NCBI GenBank assembly: GCA_002077045.2
Contig: KZ111175.1
Location: 228,379 to 292,378 of the forward strand
Direction: 5' to 3'
Origin: Rachicladosporium sp. CCFEE 5018
Lineage: Eukaryota; Ascomycota; Dothideomycetes; Cladosporiales; Cladosporiaceae
Length of the DNA stretch: 64,000 nt
Every line of letters starts with the position of its first letter. Positions within the stretch are counted from its first letter, which is position 1. This document shows positions 11,168 through 23,074 of this stretch, piece after piece. A program made the translations under genes and the position numbers. Under the pieces are notes generated by a model that ran no database searches, was not told the DNA's origin, and saw only the letters and a list, made by a program, of their open reading frames with translations.

Positions 11168-14100
11168 TCAAGCCTTCGGATCCAGCTTCACCATAACGTA
11201 AGGAATCTCCACATCCTCCTCGTCCAGATCCTCAGCCGTAATCTCGAAGATAACATTCCGCTGATGCTCCGGAATAGCCTTGCGACTGATCTTCTCGACG
11301 AGCTCCGACATTCTGCAAGCTTTAGTCAGTACTCGCATCACCAACCCCATGTTCTGAGAAGGGAGCATACCTCAACCCCAACCGATCCGCATTCTTCGCC
11401 TTCGGATAAAAGCTCGCATACAGCAAACTAACCCCACTCGAAATCATACTAATCTCCAACCCCTTCTTCTTAAAATCGTCTAAGAATTGCTGCAACGTCA
11501 CATCCTTCGTCTCGAACCGATCCCAAAGCTTATCAATCGTCACCTCCCCATCAGGACCCTTGTACGTCCCCTTCGGACTGGCGATCGGCTCCGAGAAACC
11601 GAAGAACGGCAGCGCAAGGTTGATGAAGCCATTCTTGTACTGCTCGATATCCGTCTTGCCGTCGACGATCTTGTAGAGCTCCAGGACTACCAGACCAGTG
11701 ACGAGGGCGGTGGTGGTGGCTATAGCGGGGATGATTTTGCCGGCGATGAATTTCGTCTTATGTCGATCCGCAGTGGCGATCTTGTAGTTCTCCGCGCGCA
11801 AATTGGAGGCAGCGGTGATGAAATCAATGTGAAAGTTCGTGTCGTCGTCTTTCTCGAACTCGACGGGCTCGAGGCGGAAGTCGCCTAGCGTCTTGGGTTG
11901 GGGGAGAGATTTGGCGATATTCTCGATGATCGTGTCGTCGTCTTGGCCTGGCTGCGCGTTGGGATCGGGCTCCTTGTCATCGGCTTGGATCTTGACTCCG
12001 GGATCGGGCTTGAAGTCTGGGATCACCATGTGGTCTAGTACGGAGAGGATGTGTTTCCGGTCCGATGAAGAGGGGATGTGGTAGTTGAAGGCGTGGAGGT
12101 TCGCGGCGGCAAGGACGAAGGTGTAGTGGGTGTCGTTGTTTGGGTCGAAGGTTAGTGCATCGGGGGCGCGCTTGGGACCGGACCAGAAGTCCTGACCTGA
12201 GGAGGTCTTGGAGTCTTTGGGGAAGTTGTACAGGAGTTGCGCGATGGCATTGTGGTATTGCTTCTCAAATTGGCCGCGGGCCCATTCGATGCAGTCGTCG
12301 AAGTTGGAGGGTTTCTCGGCGACAAGGTAGTCGCGGAGGATCTCGAGGGATTGCTTCTCGTTGCCGGACTGCTTTAGTGCGGAACCGAGGTAGTCTTTCT
12401 TCGTGAGGTAGAGGTTGACTGTCTCTGCGGGTGTGACGAAGTAGGTCTGCAGCAGGTCCTTCGCCCATGCTATTGTATGCTCGATGCGATTGGGGAAGGA
12501 CTTGAGCGTGCACATCGGAAATGACTGCTCTGGCGGATCTTGCGAGCTTGAGTAGGACTCCGTGAGGCGTGGGAGGACGACCTGAGTATTGCCCTTTGTG
12601 CCGAGCGTACCACTGTCAAGTAATGGTTTGTGGAAGAACACGCATCGTCTGTCGACGTATGTCCGCGCCTCTACATTGTCGAGTGCATTCGTCACACCAT
12701 CCAGACTCTCCCAAAACGTCTCATTGAAGACGTGCTCGGTATCTGGCGCCACTCGGTCCTTGAGCATGTTGATCTTGCCTTTCAAGTCTGGGTTCATCGC
12801 CTGCACTGCTTGCGATGCGCATTCACTCTTCAGCTTACCCACATCCTTCGAGCGGAAGAGGAATTGCCGGTTGAGGTTGCTCTTCTCGATCTGGTCCATG
12901 TCGGTCACGCTGATCTCGCCCTTCGGACCAGTCGCAAGACCCATCATCGCCCAGTTCTTCAGCATCTCACATCCGATGGCGCCTGCACCGACGAGGAACT
13001 CTTTCGTATTGGCAAGCTCGTCCTGAAACTCCTTGCCGAAGACTGCCACTTGCCCGTCGTATCTCGAATTTGATGGCTTGCAGAGCTCCTCACTACGCTT
13101 TACCGAAGTAGGTAATGACTCCAGCGAGTCGAAGTACAGCCACTGCTTGATCGGATGGAACTTGCCAGACACAGCCTTGAGCGCCTCCTGCGCTGCCAGA
13201 CCACCGAACACTGCAGCCATAGGTGAGAGATCGCCCTGTGCTTGGTAGGCGAGCTCCTTGATGAGCTTCTCGTCCAGCTCCACAGGCTCTGCACTACTCT
13301 TCGCGACCTCCTGTGCCAGCTCGTACACCTCCTTTGCGTCCGCCTCGTGATGCGCCCGTGGGTACTGCCCGTCGTGCTTCTCTGCAAAGGTATGTAGCGC
13401 TTGGAATCCAGCATGGAGTTGCCCAGGGCGATCGAACTTGGCAAAGTCGGACATGACCAGCTCGGGGTTTTTGATCTGCTTGCTGAGCGGCTCGAAATCG
13501 AGGAACTTGGGCATCTTGACCTGGTGGTACAGCCCGTTCCTGGTATACGATCCCAGTCCAGACACATCACCAATCGTGAAGCTGTACGGTCCCTTGACAG
13601 TGATCTTCCGTGGCGCCGTATCATTCAACCCAGTCATGCCCTCCAACTCGCTGAACGTCACAAAGTCTCCATCCTCAAGCCCATGCCTCGTCTCGTCCAG
13701 CGCAGTGACCAGCCCCTCCTCATCGATACCCGCCACGATCCCATGCAGCGGATTCTCGCCCGTCGGATCGCTCACAGTGAAGTCCTTGCCTAGATCCGCG
13801 AACAGAAACCCAAACAGCCCGAACGTGTCCGTGATCAACACCGCAATCCCATTCTCATGACAGTACTCCGCGATTGTCAATTGATCCTTCATCGGCGTGT
13901 CCGTAAGCACCACAACCTGATACTTCTTCAAGCTCTCCAGATCCTCCGTCAAGCTCTTCGCCGGATGCACGCCCACAGGCGTGTATGGATTCAGCTCCGC
14001 CACCCTTGGGACCGTCACATTCGCGCGCGCCTTCCCCACATCCTCGGGATGAAGGAAGAACTGTGACGACAGGTCTCGAAGTTCCGCGGGTCTGGGATCG

Positions 14101-14398
14101 AAGAGGGTGAGGGATTTGACGCCGGCGAGGGCGATGTTTTTGGCGATCTCGACGCCTAGACCGCGGAGACCGGAGATGAGGATGTGGGAGTTGCCCATAC
14201 GTTTCATGGCTTCGTGGCCGAGGACGTAGAGCTGCCGGCTGTAGAGGGACTCATCGATCTCGCCGTTACCGTTGACGGAGTCTTTGGGGTGGTCGGGGGC
14301 GGGGGTATCGATGTCCATCTTGCCGTTGGTGCGGTCCTGAGGCTGTTTATCAGTATCTGCGCATCAGTATCACTTCTAGACTAATCACATACCGCCAT
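11168..14398 (-). CDS. uba1: ubiquitin-activating enzyme E1
   Basis: Exons complement(11168..11312, 11371..14336, 14393..14398) give 1038 residues. The first exon holds only ATG GCG before GTATGT; starting instead at the in-frame ATG at 14318 would remove 8 residues. The N-terminal inactive adenylation half has SRQLYVLGHEAMKRM and ISGLRGLGVEIAKN; the active half has LVGAGAIGCEMLKNW (ATP site). The catalytic cysteine sits in FPMCTLKSFPNRIEH near residue 610. The C-terminal ubiquitin-fold domain ends PYVMVKLDPKA and is split by the last intron. The enzyme adenylates ubiquitin, forms the Cys thioester and passes ubiquitin to E2s. Length matches yeast and human E1. Confidence 0.95.
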
Positions 14399-15035
14399 GA
14401 CTTTCTTGTGTGGTGTTGCTTCGGCCTCTGCCTCTGATCTGCGGCGTTTCTGGGCCAGCTTGGGCGCGGCCACTTGGGCTGGTGAGTTGGTGGTGTCGAG
14501 GGAATTAATGAGTGAGAGTGGATGCTAGATGCAAAGGAGGAGGAGTGAGATGCAAAGAGAGTGTGACGTGATCAAAGAAAGAGCGTTTGTAAGCCTGGAG
14601 TTGGTGGCTCTTGGATGCACTGATGTCTGAGGTTCGGCAGGCAACGGGATAACTTCGGGAAGCTTCTGTCACTATGACATAGATACGATGAGTTGGGAGT
14701 AAAGTGAAGTAGCCCGTGAGTAGGTCGACGCTTTACAAAATGTCATCAACCGAGCAGCACGTTGGTCTCTAGACTGTCTGCATGGTCGCCAGCCCAGCTA
14801 CTGCCTAAGCCGCCCCTCAGATTTCGCACGCGAAGCTGTCAGTCTCTGCCATGCCCAGCATCGAGCTCAGGCAGAGATCGCCTAAGGCGCAACGTTCTGG
14901 ATGACCATAGATCGTCCCCTCTTCGTATCGTCGTTATCATCATGCCATAATCTGCATACCCGAACGTGGTATTTATTCCACAAACGCCTTGCTAATGGTC
15001 AACAATAGTCACACTCCCACACTGCCATTCCATCA
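14399..15035. promoter_or_regulatory. uba1 5' region and J-protein 3' flank
   Basis: These 637 bases lie upstream of uba1 on the minus strand. On that strand the frame continues open for about 45 codons above the uba1 ATG but has no further Met before a stop, so it is taken as leader. No PACE (GGTGGCAAA) element was seen. Confidence 0.45.
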
Positions 15036-15773
15036 TCACCCCAGCACCTTAATCTTCTTCTTCCCCCCCTTCTTCTTTCCCTCCTCCTTCTTCTGAAACT
15101 CCCTCCAACTCCCAATCCGCACCTCCCTAGTCTTCTCCCAATCATCAGCATGCTCCCTCTTCCTCTTCCTCTCGGCAATCTCCTCCTCCTCTTTCCTTTT
15201 CTCCCGCCCCTCCTCCTGCATCTGCGCTCTCATCTGCCGTCGTCGTCGATCCTCATTGTCGGCTAACACCCACTTCACTTTGTCTTTCCACGCTTTCATG
15301 AACTCCACATCCGGATCTTTCACCTCATCGGAGTCGATCGTGAGTTTTCGGTCGCGGATGAGCAGCATGCGCGCGTCTGCTATGGCTTCGTCGAGGATTG
15401 CGCGCTTCTTCTCGTCTAGTAGCGCTTGGTAGGCTTGTGCCAGCCGATCAAAGGCATCTGGAGCTTGCTTGTTGGGTGTCTTGTCGGGATGTATGAGGAG
15501 GGACTTCTTGCGGTAGGTTTTCTTGATGTCTTCGTCTGGGACGCCGGGTTGGAGGTCTAGCACGTCGTAGGGGTTTGCTTTGAAGGCGCCGAGGATGCGG
15601 GCGATTTCGGAGTCCTGGTGTTGAAGTCAGCATGTTGTTCACTGTCTCAGGATTAGCATGCATACCTTTCCAAATGCTTTGGCTTCGGATTCCAGCTCGT
15701 CGAGAATGTCGGCGTCGTCTTTTGCTTGCTCTGCAGCGAGCTTGTCGAAGTCGCGCTCGGCTATGCTGCCCAT
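15036..15773 (-). CDS. J-domain protein, DNAJC8/Spf31-like
   Basis: Two exons, complement(15036..15614, 15666..15773), encode 228 residues; the intron is GTATGC..CACCAG. An acidic N-terminus (MGSIAERDFDKLAAEQ) leads to a J domain at about residues 45-105 with NPYDVLDLQPGV, the HPDK motif (LLIHPDKTPNK) and FDRLAQAYQALLD. The C-terminal half is a long Glu/Arg/Lys-rich helix and ends in a Lys-rich tail (KKEEGKKKGGKKKIKVLG) that looks nuclear. This architecture matches DNAJC8 and S. pombe Spf31, spliceosome-associated J proteins. The frame is open above the chosen ATG, but 15773 is the first Met that begins the family-like N-terminus. Confidence 0.85.
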
Positions 15774-16004
15774 GATAGCAATGAGTTCACTGTATCGTAT
15801 GCTACGCTGAACCGATAGTCTGTAGCTGTTAGCGAGTGCGACATCCACATGCTAGTCGAGCTTGCCTCGTGGAAGCAACGCTGAGTCAGCTCGGCAGATA
15901 AGGTTCACGATAAGGTCACGGCATCGACCTTATCTTCGGCCCGCGGATACTGCACTCGAACTTTTGTGCATGCGGTTCGAGATGAATCCCGTGCACACAC
16001 GAGC

Positions 16005-18419
16005 ATGGCGCCCGAGGTATCAGGCCGCACAAGGCCAACGAAGCCCAAGAAACAGGCGCGCGGCATTAAGCGAAAACGAGGCGACATCGATGTCGACCTC
16101 ACCACCCTCCAAGCTGCTGTTGAAGAGCTGGACACAGCAACCAGTGTGACATCCTTCACCGATCTGCCTCTCAGCGCTGAGACCAAAGCTGGCCTCGATG
16201 CCTCGCACTATACCACCTTGACAGACATCCAGCAAAAGGCAATCCCACTCGCACTGAAGGGGAAGGATATACTTGGCGCAGCAAAGACGGGCAGCGGCAA
16301 GACCTTGGCTTTCCTTGTCCCCGTATTAGAGAACCTTTACCGCACACAATGCATCGGTCCAGATGCCGGACTCGGGGCGATGGTAATAGCGCCCACGCGC
16401 GAACTTGCGATCCAGATATTTGATGTCTTGCGCCAGATCGGCAGAAAAGGACATCTCTTCGCTGCTGGGCTTGTCATCGGAGGAAAGGGCTTGCGGGAAG
16501 AGCAAGACGCGCTGGCGAGGATGAACATTGTGGTGTGTACGCCTGGACGGATACTGCAGCATTTGAGTCAGACAGCGGCATTCAAGGTGGATGGGCTGAG
16601 GATGCTTGTGCTGGATGAAGCGGATCGCATTCTGGATATGGGATTTCAGCGAGATGTTGATGCGATTGTTGATTACCTGCCGCGAGAGAGACAGACCATG
16701 CTGTTTAGCGCAACACAGACGAAGCGAGTCGCAGATCTGGCTCGCCTTTCGCTCAGAGAACCAGAATACATCTCAGTCCACGAGTCCGCCAGCTCAGCAA
16801 CGCCCAAAACCCTGCAACAAAACTACGTCCTTACGCCGATCCCCGAGAAACTAGACACCCTCTGGTCTTTCCTACAATCCTCCAAGAAGTCCAAGATAGT
16901 AGTTTTCCTCTCCTCTGGCAAACAAGTCCGCTTCGTCTACGAAACTTTCCGCCACATGCAGCCCGGTATTCCGTTGCTCCACCTCCACGGCCGTCAGAAA
17001 CAGACTGCACGTCTCGAGATCACGACGAAATTCTCAAATGCCAAGGCAAGCTGTCTCTTTGCTACTGATGTGGTAGCACGCGGGATTGACTTCCCTGCGG
17101 TAGACTGGGTCGTCCAAGTCGACTGCCCCGAAGATGCAGAAACCTACATCCACCGCGTCGGCCGCACAGCACGCTACGAGCGTGACGGTCGTGCAGTCCT
17201 GTTCCTCGATCCGAGTGAGGAGGAAGGTATGCTGGCCCGCCTCGAAGCGAAGAACGTCCCCATCGAGCGGATCAATGTGCGAACGAAGAAACAGACTAGT
17301 ATCAAGAACCAGCTGCAGAACATGTGCTTCAAGGACCCGCAGTTGAAGTATCTTGGTCAGAAGGCTTTTGCGAGCTATGTGAGGAGTCTGCACGTGCAGA
17401 AGGATAAGACGATCTTCAAGTTGGATTCTTATCCACTTGAGGAGTACGCGGCTAGTCTTGGGTTGCCTGGCGCGCCGAGGATCAAGTTTTTGAAGGCTGA
17501 TGCGGAGGATGTGAAGAGGAAGAAGAATGCTTCGAGACAAGCCGCCGCCTCGGAATCCGAGTCCGGTCCTGATGAGGATGATGAGGATGGCGGGGAGGTG
17601 AAGCCCAAGCCCGAGAAGCCAGCAGTCCGCACGAAATACGATCGCATGTTCGAACGCCAGAACCAGGACGTCCTAGCGGACCACTACTCGAAGATGATCA
17701 AGTCCGACGATCAACCTGCCACCAATTCCTTACTCGACGACGACGACGACGCAGAAGACGACCTCTTCGACATCAAACGCCGCATTCCCGCCGCCTCTTC
17801 GTCGCCAGAACCTGACGTCGCCCCAGACGCTGCCCTTGAATCCAACATAAGCACCTCAGGCCCCAAGTCCATCCTCCTCCCCGGCGCCAGCGTACCTCTG
17901 ACCATCGACTCCGCTCGCCGCGCCAAGCTGCTCAAATCCAAGAAAAAGCTCCTGCAATTCAAAAATTCCGGCACGAAACTAGTCTTCGACGACGACGGCA
18001 CGGCGCACCAGATTTACGAGCTCGGGAACGAAGACGATTTCAAGGCGAGGGGTGCGGCTGATGAGCAACGAGAACGGTTCTTGAGGGAGGAGGGGGAGAG
18101 GGTGAAGGTGGCTGATGGGGAGGATAAGGCGTTGGCCAAGAGTAAGAGGAGGGAGAAGATTGTCAAGAGGAAGGAGCGGGCTAAGGCTACTGAGGGTGAT
18201 GAGGGAGCTGGTGGGGTGGAGGGAGGGAATGAGGATGCTATGGCGAACTTCCTTGCCGATGCGGCGGGTAGCGATGACGAAAGCGAGGCTGACGAGCCAC
18301 AGGCCAAGATGCAGAAGAAATGGTTTCAGAAGGATGTCGTGGCCGATGCTGAGGCGGGTGGGAGGGAGATTGAGACGCTGGATGACCTTGAGGCTGAGGC
18401 TGCGAGGTTGTTGGGCTGA
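16005..18419 (+). CDS. dbp4: DEAD-box RNA helicase Dbp4 (Hca4/DDX10)
   Basis: The single exon encodes 804 residues from the ATG at 16005; the open frame reaches 15966, but there only GTG is available. Helicase motifs in order: Q motif region (FTDLPLSAETKAGL, LTDIQQKAIP), AAKTGSGKT near 93, PTRELAIQI, DEAD at 204 (VLDEADRILDMGF), SAT, ARGIDFPAVDWV and HRVGRTAR near 383. The C-terminal 350 residues are acidic and Lys-rich with a DUF4217-like segment (FASYVRSLHVQKDKTIF), as in DDX10. Dbp4 acts in the nucleolus on U14/U3 snoRNA release during 18S rRNA maturation. The C-terminus contains long charged tracts that are probably disordered. Confidence 0.93.
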   Translation: MAPEVSGRTRPTKPKKQARGIKRKRGDIDVDLTTLQAAVEELDTATSVTSFTDLPLSAETKAGLDASHYTTLTDIQQKAIPLALKGKDILGAAKTGSGKTLAFLVPVLENLYRTQCIGPDAGLGAMVIAPTRELAIQIFDVLRQIGRKGHLFAAGLVIGGKGLREEQDALARMNIVVCTPGRILQHLSQTAAFKVDGLRMLVLDEADRILDMGFQRDVDAIVDYLPRERQTMLFSATQTKRVADLARLSLREPEYISVHESASSATPKTLQQNYVLTPIPEKLDTLWSFLQSSKKSKIVVFLSSGKQVRFVYETFRHMQPGIPLLHLHGRQKQTARLEITTKFSNAKASCLFATDVVARGIDFPAVDWVVQVDCPEDAETYIHRVGRTARYERDGRAVLFLDPSEEEGMLARLEAKNVPIERINVRTKKQTSIKNQLQNMCFKDPQLKYLGQKAFASYVRSLHVQKDKTIFKLDSYPLEEYAASLGLPGAPRIKFLKADAEDVKRKKNASRQAAASESESGPDEDDEDGGEVKPKPEKPAVRTKYDRMFERQNQDVLADHYSKMIKSDDQPATNSLLDDDDDAEDDLFDIKRRIPAASSSPEPDVAPDAALESNISTSGPKSILLPGASVPLTIDSARRAKLLKSKKKLLQFKNSGTKLVFDDDGTAHQIYELGNEDDFKARGAADEQRERFLREEGERVKVADGEDKALAKSKRREKIVKRKERAKATEGDEGAGGVEGGNEDAMANFLADAAGSDDESEADEPQAKMQKKWFQKDVVADAEAGGREIETLDDLEAEAARLLG

Positions 18420-18515
18420 TCTGCTGTATATCGCTCTACATAAGCTGATTATTATGCTCAATGCATATGACATGCTTCTCGCGAGTGTGTACTAGTCAAA
18501 AGAGAGGCTGCTGGC

Positions 18516-20955
18516 TTATGTATACACCGTCACCCACGTCGTCATAACCACCACATCCGTGATCGGCGCCGGTGACGCTGTTGGCGGGTCAATCGTGGCC
18601 ACATCTGCTGTCGAGGTCGCCTGGGTGGATTCGCTGGTCGCTTTCGCTGCGTCCGCCACCGAACTCACTGTATCTGGATCGCTAGCTGTGGAGACCACAA
18701 TCGGATCAACTGTCGCCACACCATTCGCCGCACTCGAGGATTCGAACGGCGCAGGCGCAACTCTACTGCTTGTCCACGCAGATTTGATGATGTCCGCGGC
18801 CTGTACTCGGGTGTTAGCATAGTTCCGGTTGGCAGAGCAGAGGAGAGCGCCTCACCTTCTCAGCCACCCCATAAACTACAGCTTGTAGATGTCCCGCCGG
18901 CACTAAAGGGAAGATTCCCGTGTCGACAACCCGTAGGTTACTCACACCATAAACCTTCAACTCCGCGTCCACCACCCCTCCTAGCTCCCTCGGCATCATA
19001 GCCGTCGTACCCGAGTAATGATACTCAGTCTGCGCCTTACTCCTCACATACCCCTCAATCTCCTCGTCGCTCGCGTTCGGCGGAGGATAAATCTGCTCCG
19101 GCGCCAGCTCCGCCATCGCCGTTGTGTTTATCAGCCGGGCATTGAACCGTATCGCCTCACGCAGGACTTGAAGGTCTAGCGGATTCGAGCCGTAGCGAGG
19201 GTCTACGAGAGGCGGCGTGAAGGGTAGGGAAGACGCGAGGGAGACGCTACCGCGACTGAGAGGCCGCATGGAGGCTACGGTCAAGTCGCCATCATTGGCG
19301 TTTATTAGTTCGTAGGCGGCTCTGCGGGGGTCTTGGAGGGCGGTGGCGAGGAGTGAGAGCTGGGCTGAGAAGCCTGCTAGCAAGGAGGGGTGGGTCGTAG
19401 CTGGCAAGAAGGCGCGGGGATCTTGCGAGGCTGCGAGGGAGGAGATCGAGGCTGCGGCAAGGGGGTTTGTGTGCGGTAGTGAGGGGAATGCTACGCCGTC
19501 TATTGCTCCGGAAGTGAAGGGCCCGGTGCGACTGCTCCAGTAATCGTGCCATGCTTCGTCTACGAAGGTTTGGTTTGTGTTCAGCTCTGTTGGGTTGGAG
19601 GTGTAAGCATTGTGGTAGGGATACCAGCACCAGACTTGCATGTGATCTTGAAGGTTCTGACCTACTCCTGGGAGATCTAGGAGGGGAGTTATGCCGACGG
19701 ACTGTAAAGTAGGGGCAGGACCGATGCCTGAGAGCATGAGGAGTTGGGGTGTATGGATTGCGCCGGCTGCGAGGACTACTTCGCGGGTGACGTGTATAGT
19801 CTGGCGCTCACCTTGCGCATCGGGAGCGAACCCCACGCCGGTAGCGGTGAGGCTCGGACCCGATGGGGTTGATTGTCGTCGAGTCTTCACGAGAAATACC
19901 TTGATCCGGTGCCAGGTTCTCGTCAACAGTGACCGCTTCGACAGTGTAGCTGGTAATCCGGCAGCTGAGCCTTCAGACGGACTCGGTGGCAACGAACTCA
20001 CATTCAGCATCGAGCCATCACCAAAGATACCCGCTGTGCCAGGCGACGACCCCTGACCCACGGACATATCCGACGGCGCCGCCGTAGAAGCATCAGCATT
20101 CCCCTGCGCGCCATTGAACAGGACCTGCGTCACTGTCTGCCCAGCCGCCACCCAAAGGTTCGGCCGGTTGGCAATAGAATCATAGTACGCCCTTCGCGCA
20201 GTCTGTCGTGTCTGCGTGACCGGATCCAGATCGAAAGGCAGAAAGCTCGCACCCGCCACGTACCCAGCATTCGGATCATAAGCAATCGGGATCCCCAGCT
20301 CCGCCAGCCCACTGAAAAGACTGATCGAGGAGTTCCACTGGTAGTTCGGATGGCTGACGTTCACCGGCCCAGCATACCCGTGCACGCTCTGGTCTTCTCG
20401 CACAGAGTACTCCTCCGCAGTTCTGGCATCCCGCATAGGCGTGAACGTCTCGCTCTTCATGAAATACGGTAGCAGATCATCCCATCCCCATCCCGGATTC
20501 CCCAGCCGTACCCAATCCTCATAATCTTCCCGCCCACCACGACTCCAGAGCATACCGTTCAGTAGCGTGCCGCCTCCAAGCGCGCGGCCGGAGGGGACTG
20601 AGCGTGCGTTGCCGTCGAGGAAGGTCTGGGCGACAGTGGAGAGATTCCAGTCGTATTGCCCGCCTATGTCGTGGCCAATGAAGCCGGGTATCATTACTAT
20701 GTCTTCGCCTGTGTCTGCTGGACCGGCTTCGAGGAAAAGGACGGTCACTGATGCGTCTTCGGAGAGGCGGTGCGCGACTGTGAGGCCGGCTGGGCCGCCG
20801 CCGACTACTGGTGTGGCTGTTAGTAGAGAGGGCCTGGAATGAGAAGACGGGTTGACCTTACTTATGTAGTCATAGCTCGACAGTAGAGGGGTGTTGAGTG
20901 GTAGCGCCAATGTGCTCGAAAGCATTATGCTCGCGCATACTCGGTATCCAAGCAT
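18516..20955 (-). CDS. secreted GMC (glucose-methanol-choline) oxidoreductase
   Basis: Exons complement(18516..18800, 18856..20807, 20862..20955) give 776 residues. A signal-like N-terminus (MLGYRVCASIMLSSTLALPL) precedes the FAD site YDYIIVGGGPAGLTVA, whose first Gly codons are joined across intron 1 (GTAAGG..CACCAG). GMC signature 1 is GRALGGGTLLNGMLWSRGG; signature 2 is GAIHTPQLLMLSGIGP. The C-terminal catalytic region has YHYSGTTAMMP and VPAGHLQAVVYGVAEK. The last intron (GTGAGG..TACAG) joins this to a Ser/Thr/Val/Ala-rich tail of about 95 residues ending TTWVTVYT. Substrate (sugar, aryl alcohol, choline or another alcohol) cannot be told from sequence. Without the last splice the frame ends 12 codons later in a non-conserved peptide. 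Confidence 0.87.
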
Positions 20956-21477
20956 CTTTCTAATGGTAACGAGAGTGGCGCTGCTAGATTGGATGTTCTG
21001 GTAGACTTTCCAATGGACGACCCGCGGTCCTTGCGACTAAGGGAAACCGCTATGAAATACTAAGAAATGGCGTGTATTGAACGCAACGCGTACTAGCCAC
21101 CGGGTATCGGATACCACATGGACTGACTGCCATCGCGCTGTATTGTGCTGCAGGCCATCGGAAAGAGTGACTATTGTGAGGTGACCTGGCAACGAGACCG
21201 CAATATCGGAAGGAACGATTAACCCAAAAAAACACCTAATCTCGACTTCACCTCTTCCGGAATCTTGAATATTGGGTACCGCGTTATCGAGGCGCTCAGT
21301 ATCCGAGTAGTATCCGGACAGCAAACAATCTCATCGTCCGTCGTCGCACTGCGCCCGAAGCGAGATCACACTGCTGCATCTGCCCTGAGCTGAATCCCTC
21401 ATCAGTATGACATATAGGACATATCTACAAACCCAGTTCCCCCAAACGCCACGCATGCAATGCTATATTTTACAGCA
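20956..21477. other. intergenic upstream of GMC gene
   Basis: These 522 bases serve as the 5' flank of the GMC gene and 3' flank of the next minus-strand gene. No clear motif was seen. Confidence 0.45.
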
Positions 21478-22447
21478 TCACGAATGATGCTTCTCCGCCA
21501 ACTCATGCCGACTCCCATAAGTGGGCAACGTCCCATCCAACTCATGTCTCTCGACCGCAAACTCCGAAACCTTCGCATTCTTCAGCTGCTCATACCGCTC
21601 CGGAAAGCTCTGCAAGTGTATCGGCTTGCTGTTCGCCGTCGCCGTCATCCCTGTGCTATCTCGTCGGCTGTGCGGTCGATCGCTGTGGTACGAGCCTAGC
21701 GACATTGCTGACTGCGTGCGAAGTGGTGGCGGTGGTCGGAAGGAGAACTCGGTGTGGTTGTCGGGGAGCTTGTACATTAGCTTTGGCGGGGAGTGCTTGT
21801 GCTTCTCTTTTCGCAGTAACAGGAGGGAGACGAGGAGGGCGAGAGCTAGAGGAAAGCCGATGGCTGATCCGAGTCCTGCCATCTGACCGGATGTGAATTT
21901 GTAGATCCCTGTGGGGGAGCTGCAGTTGGTTGTCGAGTTCGCTGCTTGGCTTTCGAGGGCCGACTCCACGAGGTTGGCTATTTGCGAGGCTCGGAGAACG
22001 ATCGATGTACTGTCGTTTAGCGACCAGGTGTTGGCAGGGTTTTGGCAGTCGCTGGTGTCTAAACCGCAGACGAAGCTGGAGTCTGTACATGGCGTTATGG
22101 CGATGCTCGAATCAGTCGTCTCTGCACGCGCACCGTCAGTAACACGTTCTGCCCCTATCATATCTCACGATCCACGTACGACTCCGACAATACCCAGCAC
22201 ATGCTTCACTCCCCCAAGACTTATCCGTACACGTCTTCCGCATCACCACGCCTCCACTCAAGCACAGCCCACCGGACAAGCAGAAGTCAGAGCTCCCGCA
22301 ACATGCACTCGCTTCTCCATCGCTCGAGCAAGCCGAGTCTGTAGTCGAGAGGGAACCATCAGGGTAGTAGCAGCTTTGTGCCGCTGCCGACGCGACGAGA
22401 AGGAGTACGGTCGCCTGGAGTGCCTGGCGGAGGCGAAAGAAGGGCAT
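21478..22447 (-). CDS. secreted Cys-rich single-pass membrane protein
   Basis: Two exons, complement(21478..22121, 22180..22447), give 303 residues; the intron is GTACGT..GTGCAG with a CTGAC branch site. A signal peptide (MPFFRLRQALQATVLLLVASAAA) is followed by a Cys-rich ectodomain (SCYYPDGSLS, ASACCGSSDFCLSGGLCLSG, CTDKSWGSEACAGYC) and further Cys plus N-glycosylation sites (NDST, NSTTNCS). A transmembrane helix lies near residue 190 (AIGFPLALALLVSLLLLRKEKHKH). The cytosolic tail of about 100 residues is Ser/Arg/Pro-rich. This layout (CYYP...CC...CLSxGLC ectodomain, one helix, basic tail) is common in filamentous ascomycetes but has no assigned function; a cell-surface or wall-sensing role is only a guess. 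Confidence 0.75.
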
Positions 22448-23074
22448 CGCCTCGTGCGTGTGTTCGTCGTGATCCTAGTGAGCGAGTGTGTGTCTAGCAG
22501 GCAGTGATACGTGCACGAACAATCAACTCTTCACCAGTCCATCACATCCCAACGAACTCCTCGTTCCAGAAGTCCAGACAGACCCCCAAGCTCAAACGGC
22601 CGCAAGCGTGCCAACGTGCACCAGACGCCAATATCGTTCATCTCGGTCTCACAACGTCCCGATGGCAATGTTATGGTGCGTGCGCATGTTGCACGGTGTT
22701 TCATCCCTATGATCTCCCCTGCAAGTTTGGGCTTGGAAGGGGAGCTAGCGAATAGGGTACGAACGCCACCTCGCGTGGCAGATTGGCAGATTGCGGGTCA
22801 TTTGCAGATGATACCGAGGATATGGAATTCTTTTGTGTGATGGAGATGGTTGTGAATGATGAAGCTGTGGTGCTGTGTGCAGTGGAAGCATGTTCTCGTA
22901 CGAGTAAATGTTATGCGATCGATGTACTCCGAAAGCAAAATGTATAGCTGATTCCCCCCCCGTTTCCGCAACATGCGCCCTCGCTAATAGCAGAACCCAT
23001 CTCTGCTTCGTTTCAACCCGGACACTGCCATCTCTGATACCAATTACACATCATTTCCATACTAGACCATTCAT
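22448..23074. other. intergenic, 5' of Cys-rich membrane gene
   Basis: These 627 bases hold no supported gene. They lie upstream of the Cys-rich protein and downstream of the transcription factor, both on the minus strand. Confidence 0.45.
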
